A DNA stretch of 64,000 nucleotides from Bacteroidota bacterium (GCA_035506275.1 DATJPT010000004.1:62001-126000), one strand, 5' to 3'; positions 26,466 through 36,235 are shown, numbered from the stretch's first letter. Made by a program: numbers and translations. Notes: a model not told the origin generated them from the sequence alone.

Positions 26466-28865
26466 ATGGCGATTGAAAAGGTAAAAGAAAAAGAGTCAAA
26501 GACCGTCAGCGTTGATTCCATTCCGACGACGCTTCCCGTTCTCCCGCTGCGCGATGTCGTCATCTTCCCGTATATGATCTTTCCGGTCCTGGTCGGACGT
26601 GAATCGTCCCTTCGCGCCGCGAATTTTGCGCTGGAGAATGAAAAATTTATTTTTCTCTCTGCACAGCAGGATCCGTCCACCGACGAGCCGGGGGCCGACG
26701 ACATCTACAAAGAGGGAGTCGTCGCAAAAATTGTTCAGATCCTCAAACTTCCCAACGGCTTGTTGAAGATCCTCGTGGACGGCATTGTGCAGGCGACGAT
26801 CAAACAATTTCTGCCGAACGAAAAATATCTTCAGGCGGAAATAGAAATTCACGCCGGCGTTCCGGAAGAGAACAATGAAATGGAAGCGATCATCCGGCAC
26901 GCCTCGACCCTTTTTTCGGAGTATGTCCGCGCCAATAGGGCCATTCCGCCGGAGGTGCTTGCGGCGTACGAAAACATCAAAGACGGGCAGCGCCGCCTCT
27001 ATTATATCGCGGCGAACATCGTGCAGAGCGTCGAAGTGAAACAAAAGGTGCTGCGCATCCACAACACCCGCGAGCAGTTCATGGAGCTGATCCGCATCCT
27101 CAACGGCGAGATCAGCATGCTGAAGATCGAACGGGAGATCGATTCAAAGGTCCACGACAACATTCAGAAATCGCAGCGAAAATTCTTCATCCAGGAGCAG
27201 ATAAAGATCTTGCAGGACGAACTCGGGGAAGACGAAGCGTCCCCCGAGATGGCAAAGCTGAAGCAGGATATTGAAAAAGCGCAGATGCCGAAGGAAGTCC
27301 ATGCGAAGGCGATCGAAGAATTCAACAAGCTGAAGAAGACTCCGGCAATGTCCCCGGAGTTCACCGTTACGCGGAATTACCTTGACTGGCTCACGGGCGT
27401 TCCGTGGCACAAGAGGACAAAGGACAACCTCAAGGTCGACCACGTCAAGGGAATCCTCGACGAAGATCACTTTGGATTGGAGAAACCGAAAGAGCGGATC
27501 CTCGAGCACATCGCCGTTCTGAACCTCGTGAAAGAAATGAAGGGACAGATCCTCTGCCTCGTCGGGCCGCCGGGAGTCGGAAAGACTTCCCTGGCCAAGT
27601 CGATCGCACGCGCGCTCGGAAGAAAATTCGTTCGCATTTCCCTCGGGGGGATTCGGGATGAAGCCGAGATCAGAGGGCATCGAAGGACGTACATCGGGTC
27701 GATGCCGGGAAAAATCATCCAATCGATGAAGCGGGCCGGCGTCATCAACCCCGTGCTGCTGATGGACGAAGTGGATAAGATGAGCATGGACTTCCACGGC
27801 GACCCGGCGTCGGCGCTGCTTGAAGTTCTTGACCCGGAACAGAACAGCACATTCAACGATCACTATCTCGACGTCGACTACGACCTCTCGCATGTCATGT
27901 TCATTACGACGGCGAACGTGCGCTTCACGATCCCGCTTCCGCTTCAGGACAGGATGGAGATCATCGAGCTTTCGAGCTACCTCGATTTCGAGAAGCGCGA
28001 GATCGCGAAGAGACATATCATCCCCAAACAGCTTGCCGAACACGGCCTGAAAGAAAAGCAGGTGACGATCGGCGAGAAAGCGATCGATAAAATTGTTCAG
28101 GAATATACGCGTGAAGCCGGAGTACGAAACCTGGAGCGGGAGATCGCATCGGTGTGCAGAAAAGCCGCAAAAGAGCTTGTCCTGAGCAAACAGAAGAACG
28201 GACACAAACACGGCACGCCCGCGAAAAAGAAATCGCCGCCGATCATTGTCGACGGGGAAAAGATCGAGAAATATCTGGGCGTTCCGAAATTCCGCTCCCG
28301 GGCCGCGGAACGAAAACCCCGCATCGGGTCCGTGACCGGGCTTGCCTGGACGAGCGTCGGCGGCGAGATTCTCGAGGTCGATGTCACCATGATGCGCGGA
28401 CCGGAGCGGCTGACGCTGACTGGCCAGCTCGGCGAAGTGATGAAAGAATCGGCCCACGCCGCGCTGAGCTACATCCGCTCGAACGCGAGGGCATTGAAGC
28501 TGAAGCCCGATTTCTTTTCAAAAAAAGAGATTCATATCCACCTTCCGGAAGGGGCGATCCCAAAGGACGGCCCTTCCGCCGGCATTACCATGGCGATGGC
28601 GATGGTCTCCGCGATCAGCGGGAAGGCCGCACGAAGCGATGTTGCAATGACGGGAGAGATCACGCTCCGGGGCAACGTTCTGGCCATCGGCGGATTGAAC
28701 GAGAAATTGCTCGCCGCCAAACGGAGCGGCATCAAGACCGTTCTGATTCCGAAAGAGAATGTCAAAGACCTGACTGAAATTCAGGACGCAGTGAAGAACG
28801 GACTGAAGATCGTACCGATCGAGAAGATTGTGGATGCAGTGGAGTACGTCTTCGGTAAACAGTAG
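26466..28865 (+). CDS. lon: ATP-dependent Lon protease
   Basis: 799 residues, usual length for bacterial Lon. An N-terminal substrate-binding domain (LPVLPLRDVVIFPYMIFPV) is followed by a coiled-coil segment, the AAA+ domain with Walker A GPPGVGKTS near residue 367 and Walker B LLMDEVDK, and the protease domain with S704 (KDGPSAG) and K747 (LNEKLLAAKR), the Ser-Lys dyad with the expected 43-residue spacing. It is a cytosolic homohexamer that degrades damaged and regulatory proteins. A short lysine-rich insert (KQKNGHKHGTPAKKK) lies between the AAA+ and protease domains. It has its own predicted promoter and is followed after 73 bases by dnaX. Confidence 0.97.
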   Translation: MAIEKVKEKESKTVSVDSIPTTLPVLPLRDVVIFPYMIFPVLVGRESSLRAANFALENEKFIFLSAQQDPSTDEPGADDIYKEGVVAKIVQILKLPNGLLKILVDGIVQATIKQFLPNEKYLQAEIEIHAGVPEENNEMEAIIRHASTLFSEYVRANRAIPPEVLAAYENIKDGQRRLYYIAANIVQSVEVKQKVLRIHNTREQFMELIRILNGEISMLKIEREIDSKVHDNIQKSQRKFFIQEQIKILQDELGEDEASPEMAKLKQDIEKAQMPKEVHAKAIEEFNKLKKTPAMSPEFTVTRNYLDWLTGVPWHKRTKDNLKVDHVKGILDEDHFGLEKPKERILEHIAVLNLVKEMKGQILCLVGPPGVGKTSLAKSIARALGRKFVRISLGGIRDEAEIRGHRRTYIGSMPGKIIQSMKRAGVINPVLLMDEVDKMSMDFHGDPASALLEVLDPEQNSTFNDHYLDVDYDLSHVMFITTANVRFTIPLPLQDRMEIIELSSYLDFEKREIAKRHIIPKQLAEHGLKEKQVTIGEKAIDKIVQEYTREAGVRNLEREIASVCRKAAKELVLSKQKNGHKHGTPAKKKSPPIIVDGEKIEKYLGVPKFRSRAAERKPRIGSVTGLAWTSVGGEILEVDVTMMRGPERLTLTGQLGEVMKESAHAALSYIRSNARALKLKPDFFSKKEIHIHLPEGAIPKDGPSAGITMAMAMVSAISGKAARSDVAMTGEITLRGNVLAIGGLNEKLLAAKRSGIKTVLIPKENVKDLTEIQDAVKNGLKIVPIEKIVDAVEYVFGKQ

Positions 28866-28938
28866 CCGGTACACAACAAGGATGTTAGAAGAAGCAGTTG
28901 GTTCTATTTTCTTAATTTTTCATTTTTAATATTTTTTC

Positions 28939-30702
28939 ATGTCTTATCAGGTGACGGCGCGGAAATGGCGTCCGATGGTGTTCGAGGATGTCATCGGACA
29001 GTCGCATGTGACCAACACGTTGAAGAACGCGCTGGCGACGAACCGGCTTGCGCACGCGTTCATTTTTTGCGGCGGACGCGGCTGCGGCAAGACGACGACG
29101 GCCCGCATTCTTGCGAAAGCGATCAACTGCCTCCATCCGAAAGAGTCAAACCCCTGCAACGAATGCGAAGTGTGCGCCGAGATCACAAGCGGACGGAGCC
29201 TCGATGTCGTTGAGATCGACGGAGCGTCCAACCGGGGCGTGGATGAGATCCGCAACCTGCGCGAATCGGTCCGCTACGCACCGGCGCGCGGGAAGTACAA
29301 AGTTTATATCATCGACGAAGTCCACATGTTGACGAAGGAAGCGTTCAACGCGCTTCTGAAGACGCTCGAGGAGCCGCCGCCGCACGTGCTGTTTATTTTC
29401 GCGACGACCGAGGTGCATAAAGTACCGGCGACGATCCTTTCGCGGTGCCAGCGGTACGATTTCCGCCGCATCACGGTCGAGGATATCATGTCCCGCCTGC
29501 GGTTCATCGCCGGCGAAGAGAAGATCGCGATCGACGACGACTCGCTGATGATCATCGCTAAAAAGGGGGACGGGTCGATGCGCGATTCGCAGAGCATCTT
29601 CGACCAAGTGGTTTCGTACTGCGGCGCCACCATTACGGCGCAGCAAATCATCAGCCTGCTGAACGTTGTCGACCAGGAATTTTTCTTCAGGGTGAGCGAG
29701 TGCATCAAGGCGCACGATGTGCGCACGGCGCTCTCGCTGGTGGATGAGATCGTCCGCAACGGGTTCGACATCAAGGAATTTCTCTCCGGGCTCGCAGAAC
29801 ATTTCCGCAACATGCTCATTGCGCGCACCACGGGATCGGGCCATTTGATCGAGGCGCCTGAAGTCTACCGGACGCGTTATATCAACGCCGTCTCGGCATT
29901 CGATGAACAGGACATTCTCAGACTGATAAAACTGACGACCGATTTAGAATCGTCGATACGGTACAGCTCGCAGCCGAGGTTCAAGCTGGAGGTCGGCATC
30001 ATCCAGATGACGAAAATGGAGCAGTCGGTGAAGATCGACCTCCTTCTTCAACAGCTTGACGACCTGAAAAAAAAACTTCATTCCGATAACCGCTCATCCC
30101 AACCCTCTTTTCCCGCTAAGAGCGGACCCGCAGTTCTAAACCCGATCGCGTCAGGAAAAGACGAGGAAGTACCGGCCGTTCTCCATCCGCCCGCACAGGG
30201 AAGAAGGATCTCGGAGATGCCGAAGCTCTCTCTTGTCAATCCGAAGATCGATTCGGAGGCTCCGGCTCCTGCGGGAGTCGTCCCCAGCGAGGAGAAGCTT
30301 TCGTCCGACGAAGATCTCTTCACGCGAGTTAAACAGGAATGGGGAAAAATTGTCGACGAGGTCAGGAGAAAGAAAATTTCCGTCGGGACAATTTTGGGCG
30401 AAAGCACGCCGATGAGCGTCGTTCATGAAACGCTGCACATTGCCTCCGCCGACGATTTCCACTATTCCTCCCTCAAAAGAAACCAGATGTTTCTTACCGA
30501 AACCGTCAACGGCCTTTTGGGAACGAAGCTCCGCATCGAGCCCATGCTCGTGCCGAACGCAGCGATCGCCCCTCCCGCCCAAAATACGGCCCGGGAAAAA
30601 AACAACCCGCCGGCTCAATCTCCTCAGGCAAAAGAACCATCCTCAAAGGAACATCCCCTTATCGAAACGCTTTACCGGGATTTTGGCGCTGAACGGGTGT
30701 GA
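28939..30702 (+). CDS. dnaX: DNA polymerase III subunit gamma/tau
   Basis: 587 residues. This is the clamp-loader ATPase of the replisome. Walker A is GGRGCGKT at 45-52, the zinc-binding cysteines are C64, C73, C76 and C79, and the DEVH box (IIDEVHMLTKEAFNALLKTL) and sensor 1 (FATTEVHKVPATILSRCQR) follow. Domain III ends near residue 370, followed by a low-complexity linker and a tau-like C-terminal part. An uninterrupted A9 run at 30067-30075 encodes K377-K379 exactly at the start of the linker; slippage of one base there would give a 383-residue product ending in TSFR. TAATAT at 28927-28932 lies only six bases before the ATG. A short secreted-protein gene follows after 33 bases. Confidence 0.96.
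   Translation: MSYQVTARKWRPMVFEDVIGQSHVTNTLKNALATNRLAHAFIFCGGRGCGKTTTARILAKAINCLHPKESNPCNECEVCAEITSGRSLDVVEIDGASNRGVDEIRNLRESVRYAPARGKYKVYIIDEVHMLTKEAFNALLKTLEEPPPHVLFIFATTEVHKVPATILSRCQRYDFRRITVEDIMSRLRFIAGEEKIAIDDDSLMIIAKKGDGSMRDSQSIFDQVVSYCGATITAQQIISLLNVVDQEFFFRVSECIKAHDVRTALSLVDEIVRNGFDIKEFLSGLAEHFRNMLIARTTGSGHLIEAPEVYRTRYINAVSAFDEQDILRLIKLTTDLESSIRYSSQPRFKLEVGIIQMTKMEQSVKIDLLLQQLDDLKKKLHSDNRSSQPSFPAKSGPAVLNPIASGKDEEVPAVLHPPAQGRRISEMPKLSLVNPKIDSEAPAPAGVVPSEEKLSSDEDLFTRVKQEWGKIVDEVRRKKISVGTILGESTPMSVVHETLHIASADDFHYSSLKRNQMFLTETVNGLLGTKLRIEPMLVPNAAIAPPAQNTAREKNNPPAQSPQAKEPSSKEHPLIETLYRDFGAERV
30067..30075 (+). promoter_or_regulatory. A9 slippery run in dnaX, candidate site for gamma-form production
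   Basis: Nine adenines covering codons 377-379. In the -1 frame the next codons are ACT TCA TTC CGA TAA, stopping at 30087-30089. Thermus thermophilus dnaX makes its gamma form by transcriptional slippage at an A9 run. Whether slippage occurs here is untested. Confidence 0.45.
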
Positions 30703-30735
30703 CAGATGCATTTATAAGAGCTTTGACCTCTAACG

Positions 30736-32004
30736 ATGAAAGCATTCCGCCTTATAGTATTTTTTCTGATCGCTGCTTGCCATCTTCACGCGCAGCAAAA
30801 GCTTTTGATCCCGATGGATTTGAAGCAGACCGATCATTTGAAAGCATACGGCATTGCGTTCTGGGCGCTGCAGCACGGCATTCAGGTCGACTGGCTGCTG
30901 AATTACCGGGGGGGATCGTTCATGTTCGATTACGTTTCCAGCGAGGAGACCGAATGCCGGATCCGCGGCGTTGCTTTCGAGGCCATCAGCGGTTCGGATG
31001 CCGCAAAGATCTACGCGGAAATAGGGGATGAGAATACGAACATGGATGCCGTACGGCTGGAGAAGGTTCCGAAGATCGCCGTCTACGTCCCGCCCGATTT
31101 CAAGCCGTGGGATGATGCCGTCACGCTGGCGCTTGAGTATGCGGAGATTCCATACAAGAAAGTGTGGGATGATGAAGTCCTTCAGGGAAAGCTCTCGGAG
31201 TACGACTGGCTGCATTTGCACCATGAAGATTTCACCGGTCAGTACGGAAAATTTTATGCCACGCACCGGAACGCTCCATGGTACATCGAACAGCAGGTTC
31301 TTTACGAACGGAAAGCGAAGGAGCTCGGGTTTCGGAAAGTCTCCGAGGAAAAAAAAGCGGTTGCTCGCGCGATCAAGGATTTTGTGGGGAGCGGAGGGTT
31401 CATGTTTTCGATGTGCGCTGCGACCGATACCTACGACATCGCGCTGGCGGCCGAGAATACCGACATCTGCGACGTAATGTTCGACGGCGATCCGCCGGAC
31501 CGCGATGCGCAGAAAAAACTCGATTTCTCCAAGACCTTTGCATTTCAGAACTTCACCCTGGAGATGAATCCGCTGCGGTACGAGTATTCGGACATTGACA
31601 TCCCGCCGAGCGACCCCGTTCCGCTGCGCGATCCGAACACCGACTATTTCACGCTCTTTGAATTTTCTGCGAAATACGATCCCGTGCCGACGATGCTGAC
31701 ACAGAACCACGTGAACGTCATCAAAGGATTCATGGGGCAGACGACGGCATTCAAGAAGAGTCTGATCAAACCAAGCGTCACAATTTTGGCAGAGCGTGAA
31801 GGCACCGAAGAGGTAAAATATCTTCACGGCAACTATGGACGCGGGACGTTCACATTTTACGGCGGCCACGATCCCGAAGACTACCAGCATGCCGTCGGTG
31901 CGCCTCCGACCGATCTGAGCCTTCATAAAAATTCCCCCGGGTACCGGCTTATCCTCAACAACGTTCTCTTCCCCGCCGCAAAGAAGAAGCAGCAAAAGAC
32001 GTAA
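30736..32004 (+). CDS. Secreted conserved protein of unknown function (often auto-labelled asparagine synthetase B)
   Basis: 422 residues with a signal peptide (MKAFRLIVFFLIAACHLHAQ). The mature start QKLLIPMDLKQTDHLKAYG and the following ALQHGIQVDWLLNYRGGSF are highly recognisable in Bacteroidota. From memory, relatives carry the automatic name asparagine synthetase B. It has none of the marks of that enzyme: no N-terminal nucleophile Cys, no SGGLDS ATP-pyrophosphatase loop. A Rossmann-like segment (KIAVYVPPDFKPWDDAVTLA) and GSGGFMFSMCAATDTYDIAL suggest an amidotransferase-like fold with a conserved Cys near residue 230. Probably periplasmic or extracellular. It follows dnaX after 33 bases. 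Confidence 0.75.
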   Translation: MKAFRLIVFFLIAACHLHAQQKLLIPMDLKQTDHLKAYGIAFWALQHGIQVDWLLNYRGGSFMFDYVSSEETECRIRGVAFEAISGSDAAKIYAEIGDENTNMDAVRLEKVPKIAVYVPPDFKPWDDAVTLALEYAEIPYKKVWDDEVLQGKLSEYDWLHLHHEDFTGQYGKFYATHRNAPWYIEQQVLYERKAKELGFRKVSEEKKAVARAIKDFVGSGGFMFSMCAATDTYDIALAAENTDICDVMFDGDPPDRDAQKKLDFSKTFAFQNFTLEMNPLRYEYSDIDIPPSDPVPLRDPNTDYFTLFEFSAKYDPVPTMLTQNHVNVIKGFMGQTTAFKKSLIKPSVTILAEREGTEEVKYLHGNYGRGTFTFYGGHDPEDYQHAVGAPPTDLSLHKNSPGYRLILNNVLFPAAKKKQQKT

Positions 32005-32122
32005 ACTCCGAAGATTCGATCGATCCAATGCCGGATCGATCTCATCCCAACACCGGCAGCGATCACCGGGTGAATGACGACGCTTCCTTTCTCTTGCCAT
32101 CCCGGTCCGGGCCAGGCCTCTT

Positions 32123-32150
32123 TTGAAATCCTAAAAATTTTCCGTACCTT
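32123..32150 (+). promoter_or_regulatory. Candidate mfd promoter
   Basis: TTGAAA (32123-32128), 16-base spacer, TACCTT (32145-32150), 69 bases upstream of the mfd ATG. Shares the TACCTT -10 with the lon and 13087 promoters. Confidence 0.45.
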
Positions 32151-32219
32151 GTATGACCTTGCTGATGAATTTATTTCTAATTCGCCGGCAGGGGTTTCTG
32201 CGTTTATAATTGACCGAGC

Positions 32220-35200
32220 ATGCTTGCAGAGCTTAAAAAGAAAATAGTTTCGTCCGAGGAATTTCGACGGCTGACCGCTGCGGAGCCAAGCCCATCCGCA
32301 CCGGCGCATCTGCGCGGAATCGCCGGCTCCCTCTGGGCGTTCATCGCGGCATATCTCTATGAGGAATTCCAGGGACAGGTCCTGCTTGTCGTATCGGAAA
32401 AGGATTCAGCCGAAAAATTACGCGATGACTGCGCCCAATTGGTTTCCGAAACGGACGTGCATCTCTATTCCGTCGAATCGGCTCATGCGGCGCGGCCGCT
32501 CGATATGACCGCGACGATCAGCCAGGTCGAATCGTTGAAGGCATTGACGGCTCAACTCCCCGGGATCTATGTCACGCACGCCGCGGCTCTTGCGTTCGCC
32601 GTTCCCCCGCGCGAGAAGTTTATCCGCTCGACGATCGAGGTTTCTTCAAACACTGAGACGGGATTCGAGGCGCTTCTCGCAAAGCTTGCCGGACTCGGAT
32701 TCGAGCGAAAGCCGCTCGTCGAAACGTACGGCGATGTCGCCGTCCGCGGAGGCATCGTGGATATATTTCCTTTTGTGGGAGAGAATCCCGTCCGGCTTGA
32801 GTTCTGGGGGGATACGATCGAATCGATCCGGGAGTTCGACCCTCTCTCACAGCGATCAATCCGCGAGCTTCAGAGCGCCAGCATCGTTCCGAATATTTCG
32901 GAGATCGTTAGGGAGCAAGTTGGTGAAGCCGGTTCGGCGAATGGAACCGATGCGATCACGTTCATCGATCTCTTTTCTTCGCGCGCCATTCTTCTTCTGG
33001 ACGATCTCTCGTTGATCGAAAAGGAAATGCAGGAGCTGGAAACTGAAGGGGTGGCATTGCCGATTCCGTTCAAGACGATCGAAACGAAATTTCAGAACTA
33101 TCCGCGTTATATCCATACCGTCATCAACAAAACTTCAAACGCTCCTTCTGTTGATTTTCAGGCGTCGCCGCAGCCGCCGACGAACGGCAGTGTTAAGATT
33201 CTTCTGCAACAGGTAAGAAAGCTCTCCGGGAAGGGATTTGAAATAGCCGTTGCATCGGATACTGCCGAAGAGTCCGACCGTATTAAGGAGCTGATGAACG
33301 AGGCAGCAGGGACGGAAGACGGGAGTGAAGCTAAAGAGCCTGATGAAGGGGGCGGAGAACCCCGGACGTCGGGTTTGCCGCCGATCGTCTACATTCCCGA
33401 AACCGTGCATTCGGGCTTCCTTTTTCCGTCGGCGCAAGTCGCGCTGTTCACAGAGCATGAGATCTTCGGACGCATCAAACGAAGGGGGGGCTCTAAACGC
33501 CGCCGCTTCAGAGGGATCTCCCAGAAGGAGCTTCATTCGCTCCGCCGGGGGGATTTTGTCGTCCATGTCGACCACGGCATCGGAAAATTTCTGGGGCTGG
33601 AAAAAATTTCGATTCGGGGGACGGAACAGGAAGCGGCAAAACTTGAGTACGATGAAAAAGGGGTCCTCTTTGTCAACCTGAATTACATCAACCGGGTTCA
33701 AAAGTACTCCTCGGCGGAGGGACATACGCCGAAGCTCAACAAACTCGGCGGCGGTGAATGGGAAAGGCTGAAGGCGCGTGCGAAGAAGAAGATCAAAGAT
33801 ATTGCGCGCGATCTCATCCTTCTCTATGCCAAAAGGAAAAGCGAGGCTGGAGTTTCGTTCTCTCCCGATTCGCATTGGCAAAAAGAAATGGAGGCGTCGT
33901 TCATGTTTGAAGACACGCCCGACCAGGCCGCCGCAACCGCCGACGTGAAGAAGGACATGGAAAACCCGAGCCCGATGGACAGGCTGGTGTGCGGCGATGT
34001 CGGATTCGGAAAGACCGAAGTTGCCGTTCGCGCAGCGTTCAAGGCAGTCCAAAACAACAAGCAGGTCGCCGTTCTCGTCCCGACGACGATCCTGACGCAG
34101 CAGCATTTCACGACATTTTCCGACCGGCTCGGACGATACCCTGTGCGCATTGCCTCGCTTTCCCGTTTCAAGAGCGCGAAGGAACAAAGCGGAATTGTGG
34201 AGGGGTTGAAGGCTGGGTCGGTCGACATCATCATCGGTACGCACCGATTGTTGTCGAAGGATATCAAGTTCAAGGATCTCGGACTCCTGATCATCGATGA
34301 AGAACAGCGGTTCGGCGTGGCGGCGAAGGAAAAGCTGCGGGCTCTTCGGTCGAACGTCGACACGTTGACGCTCACGGCGACGCCGATTCCGCGCACCCTT
34401 CATTTTTCGCTGATGGGGGCTCGCGATCTTTCGATCATCAACACGCCCCCTCGAAACAGACTTCCGATCTATACGGAGATCGCACAATATGACAAAAAAG
34501 TGATCCGTGAGGCGGTCCTGAAAGAGATGCACCGAGGCGGGCAGGTCTACATTGTGAACGACCGGGTCGAGAACATCGAGCTGTTCGCGTCGACGCTGCA
34601 GGAAACGGTCCCGGAAGCGCGGTTCCGGATCGCGCACGGCCAGCTCAAAGGACATGAACTTGAAAAAGTGATGCTCGACTTTCTTGAAAAGAAATGCGAC
34701 GTTCTCGTTGCGACAAAGATCATCGAGTCCGGGCTGGATATTCCTAACGTGAATACGATCATCATCAACAGGGCGGACAGGTTCGGGCTCGCGGAACTCT
34801 ATCAGCTGCGGGGACGTGTCGGCCGGTCGAACGTGCAGGCGTATTCGTATCTGCTTGTTCCCCCGATTTCCGTCCTGCCGAAAACGACGTTGCGGCGCCT
34901 GCAGGCGATCGAAGAGTTCACGGAGCTGGGTTCCGGCTTTAACCTGGCCATGCGCGACCTCGAGATTCGCGGGGCCGGAAACATGCTCGGGGGAGAGCAG
35001 AGCGGGTTCATCATGGAAATGGGGTTCGAGATGTACACGAAAACTCTTGAAGAAGCGGTGAACGAATTAAAGAGTCAGGAATTCTCCCAATTATTCTCTT
35101 CCGACCAAAAGGGGATCCCCGTGTCCCGCGCTGACATTATTGTCGAAGCGGATCTTGATGCATACATTCCGGAATTCTACGTTGAAGACGATACGGAGCG

Positions 35201-35597
35201 TTTAGATATTTACCGCCGGTTGTATAAAACGGAAACGATGGAAGCGGTGGATGAGATCCGGCTGGAATTGATCGACCGGTTCGGCGCTCCGGTGGAAGAG
35301 GTCGAAAATCTATTCAAACTTTCAACGCTTCGGGTTGTTGCCGCCAATTCCGGATTCCGGAAAATTGAGATCAACAAACGGACACTGCGGCTTCATTTTC
35401 CGCCGGAGTCTGAAAAAGGATTTTACGAGAACGGCCCTTTCCAAACCATCATGGCCAAGGCGGGAGAAATACGGACGCACAAAGTTCATCTAAAGCAGGA
35501 AGGGAAGCAGCTCTTGCTGCACACCGTCCTCGCGGACGAAACCGGCAGCGAACGGGTCGCCGAAACCCACAAGCTGATCGAACAACTGCAAAAATAG
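32220..35597 (+). CDS. mfd: Transcription-repair coupling factor Mfd
   Basis: 1125 residues, close to the usual 1150. Mfd displaces RNA polymerase stalled at DNA lesions and recruits UvrA. Seen in order: UvrB-like N-terminal modules (VETYGDVAVRGGIVDIFPF), the RNA-polymerase-interacting domain (RRGDFVVHVDHGIGKFLGL), RecG-like helicase motifs with Walker A GDVGFGKTE near residue 592 and the DEEQ box (LLIIDEEQRFGV), TATPIPRTLHFSLMGARDLS, motif VI QLRGRVGRS, and the C-terminal TRCF domain. A spacer near 355-380 (EAAGTEDGSEAKEPDEGGGE) is a lineage-specific acidic linker. It is followed after eight bases by a HAD phosphatase. Confidence 0.97.
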   Translation: MLAELKKKIVSSEEFRRLTAAEPSPSAPAHLRGIAGSLWAFIAAYLYEEFQGQVLLVVSEKDSAEKLRDDCAQLVSETDVHLYSVESAHAARPLDMTATISQVESLKALTAQLPGIYVTHAAALAFAVPPREKFIRSTIEVSSNTETGFEALLAKLAGLGFERKPLVETYGDVAVRGGIVDIFPFVGENPVRLEFWGDTIESIREFDPLSQRSIRELQSASIVPNISEIVREQVGEAGSANGTDAITFIDLFSSRAILLLDDLSLIEKEMQELETEGVALPIPFKTIETKFQNYPRYIHTVINKTSNAPSVDFQASPQPPTNGSVKILLQQVRKLSGKGFEIAVASDTAEESDRIKELMNEAAGTEDGSEAKEPDEGGGEPRTSGLPPIVYIPETVHSGFLFPSAQVALFTEHEIFGRIKRRGGSKRRRFRGISQKELHSLRRGDFVVHVDHGIGKFLGLEKISIRGTEQEAAKLEYDEKGVLFVNLNYINRVQKYSSAEGHTPKLNKLGGGEWERLKARAKKKIKDIARDLILLYAKRKSEAGVSFSPDSHWQKEMEASFMFEDTPDQAAATADVKKDMENPSPMDRLVCGDVGFGKTEVAVRAAFKAVQNNKQVAVLVPTTILTQQHFTTFSDRLGRYPVRIASLSRFKSAKEQSGIVEGLKAGSVDIIIGTHRLLSKDIKFKDLGLLIIDEEQRFGVAAKEKLRALRSNVDTLTLTATPIPRTLHFSLMGARDLSIINTPPRNRLPIYTEIAQYDKKVIREAVLKEMHRGGQVYIVNDRVENIELFASTLQETVPEARFRIAHGQLKGHELEKVMLDFLEKKCDVLVATKIIESGLDIPNVNTIIINRADRFGLAELYQLRGRVGRSNVQAYSYLLVPPISVLPKTTLRRLQAIEEFTELGSGFNLAMRDLEIRGAGNMLGGEQSGFIMEMGFEMYTKTLEEAVNELKSQEFSQLFSSDQKGIPVSRADIIVEADLDAYIPEFYVEDDTERLDIYRRLYKTETMEAVDEIRLELIDRFGAPVEEVENLFKLSTLRVVAANSGFRKIEINKRTLRLHFPPESEKGFYENGPFQTIMAKAGEIRTHKVHLKQEGKQLLLHTVLADETGSERVAETHKLIEQLQK

Positions 35598-35605
35598 GAC
35601 CCTCT

Positions 35606-36208
35606 GTGAGCAAGATAACCACCGTCATTTTTGATATGGGACGCGTGCTGGTTGATATAGACTTCGACGCCTTCCCGCGCCTGCTTGGCATCGACAAAAA
35701 GCGTATCAACCGTGCAGATGAAGAGGCCGTCCAGGATATGGCGAGAGAGTATGAAACCGGCCGGATCGGCACCGATCATTTTTTTAAAGAACTGGATCGG
35801 ATCTTCAAGGGAAAATACAGCCGCCAAGAATTGGAGACCGCATGGAACGCAATTATCGTAAAAGAAAATTCAGCGATCGTTCCTCTTGTCGATGCTGTTC
35901 GAACAAGGTATCAAATTGCGGTGTTGAGCAACACAAGCTCCACTCACTTCCGAAGGTCGTGTGACGTCGCTCCGGTCCTGCAGAAATTTTCGAAGAAGTA
36001 TTTGTCGTATCAACTCGGCGCAGCCAAGCCGGACCCGGCGGTGTACCGGCATGCCATACGTGACTTGTCAGCCGACCCGGCCTCTCTCCTTTTCATCGAC
36101 GATGTTGTCGAAAATATCAATGCTGCCGTCCAATGCGGGATGAACGGAATCGTTTTCACAGGCGTCGCCAGCCTCAATACTGCCCTTATTTTACAGCACG
36201 TTTTATAA
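35606..36208 (+). CDS. HAD family hydrolase, subfamily IA (YihX-like)
   Basis: 200 residues starting at GTG, with AGGA nine bases upstream. HAD motif I is IFDMGRVLVDID with nucleophile D10; the usual second Asp is Gly, as in YihX-type sugar-phosphate phosphatases. Motif II is VLSNTSS, motif III has the Lys of GAAKPDPAVY and motif IV is LLFIDDVVENI. It should be a small cytosolic phosphatase; substrate unknown, though glucose-1-phosphate and FMN are precedents in the subfamily. Eight bases after mfd, so likely co-transcribed. Confidence 0.88.
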   Translation: MSKITTVIFDMGRVLVDIDFDAFPRLLGIDKKRINRADEEAVQDMAREYETGRIGTDHFFKELDRIFKGKYSRQELETAWNAIIVKENSAIVPLVDAVRTRYQIAVLSNTSSTHFRRSCDVAPVLQKFSKKYLSYQLGAAKPDPAVYRHAIRDLSADPASLLFIDDVVENINAAVQCGMNGIVFTGVASLNTALILQHVL

Positions 36209-36235
36209 CTTTCCCTATTGGTGGGGAAGCAGGAC

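Noticed and set aside
33135-34655. 506-codon minus-strand frame inside mfd
   Set aside because: Antisense shadow of mfd; low-complexity Arg/Asp-rich product.
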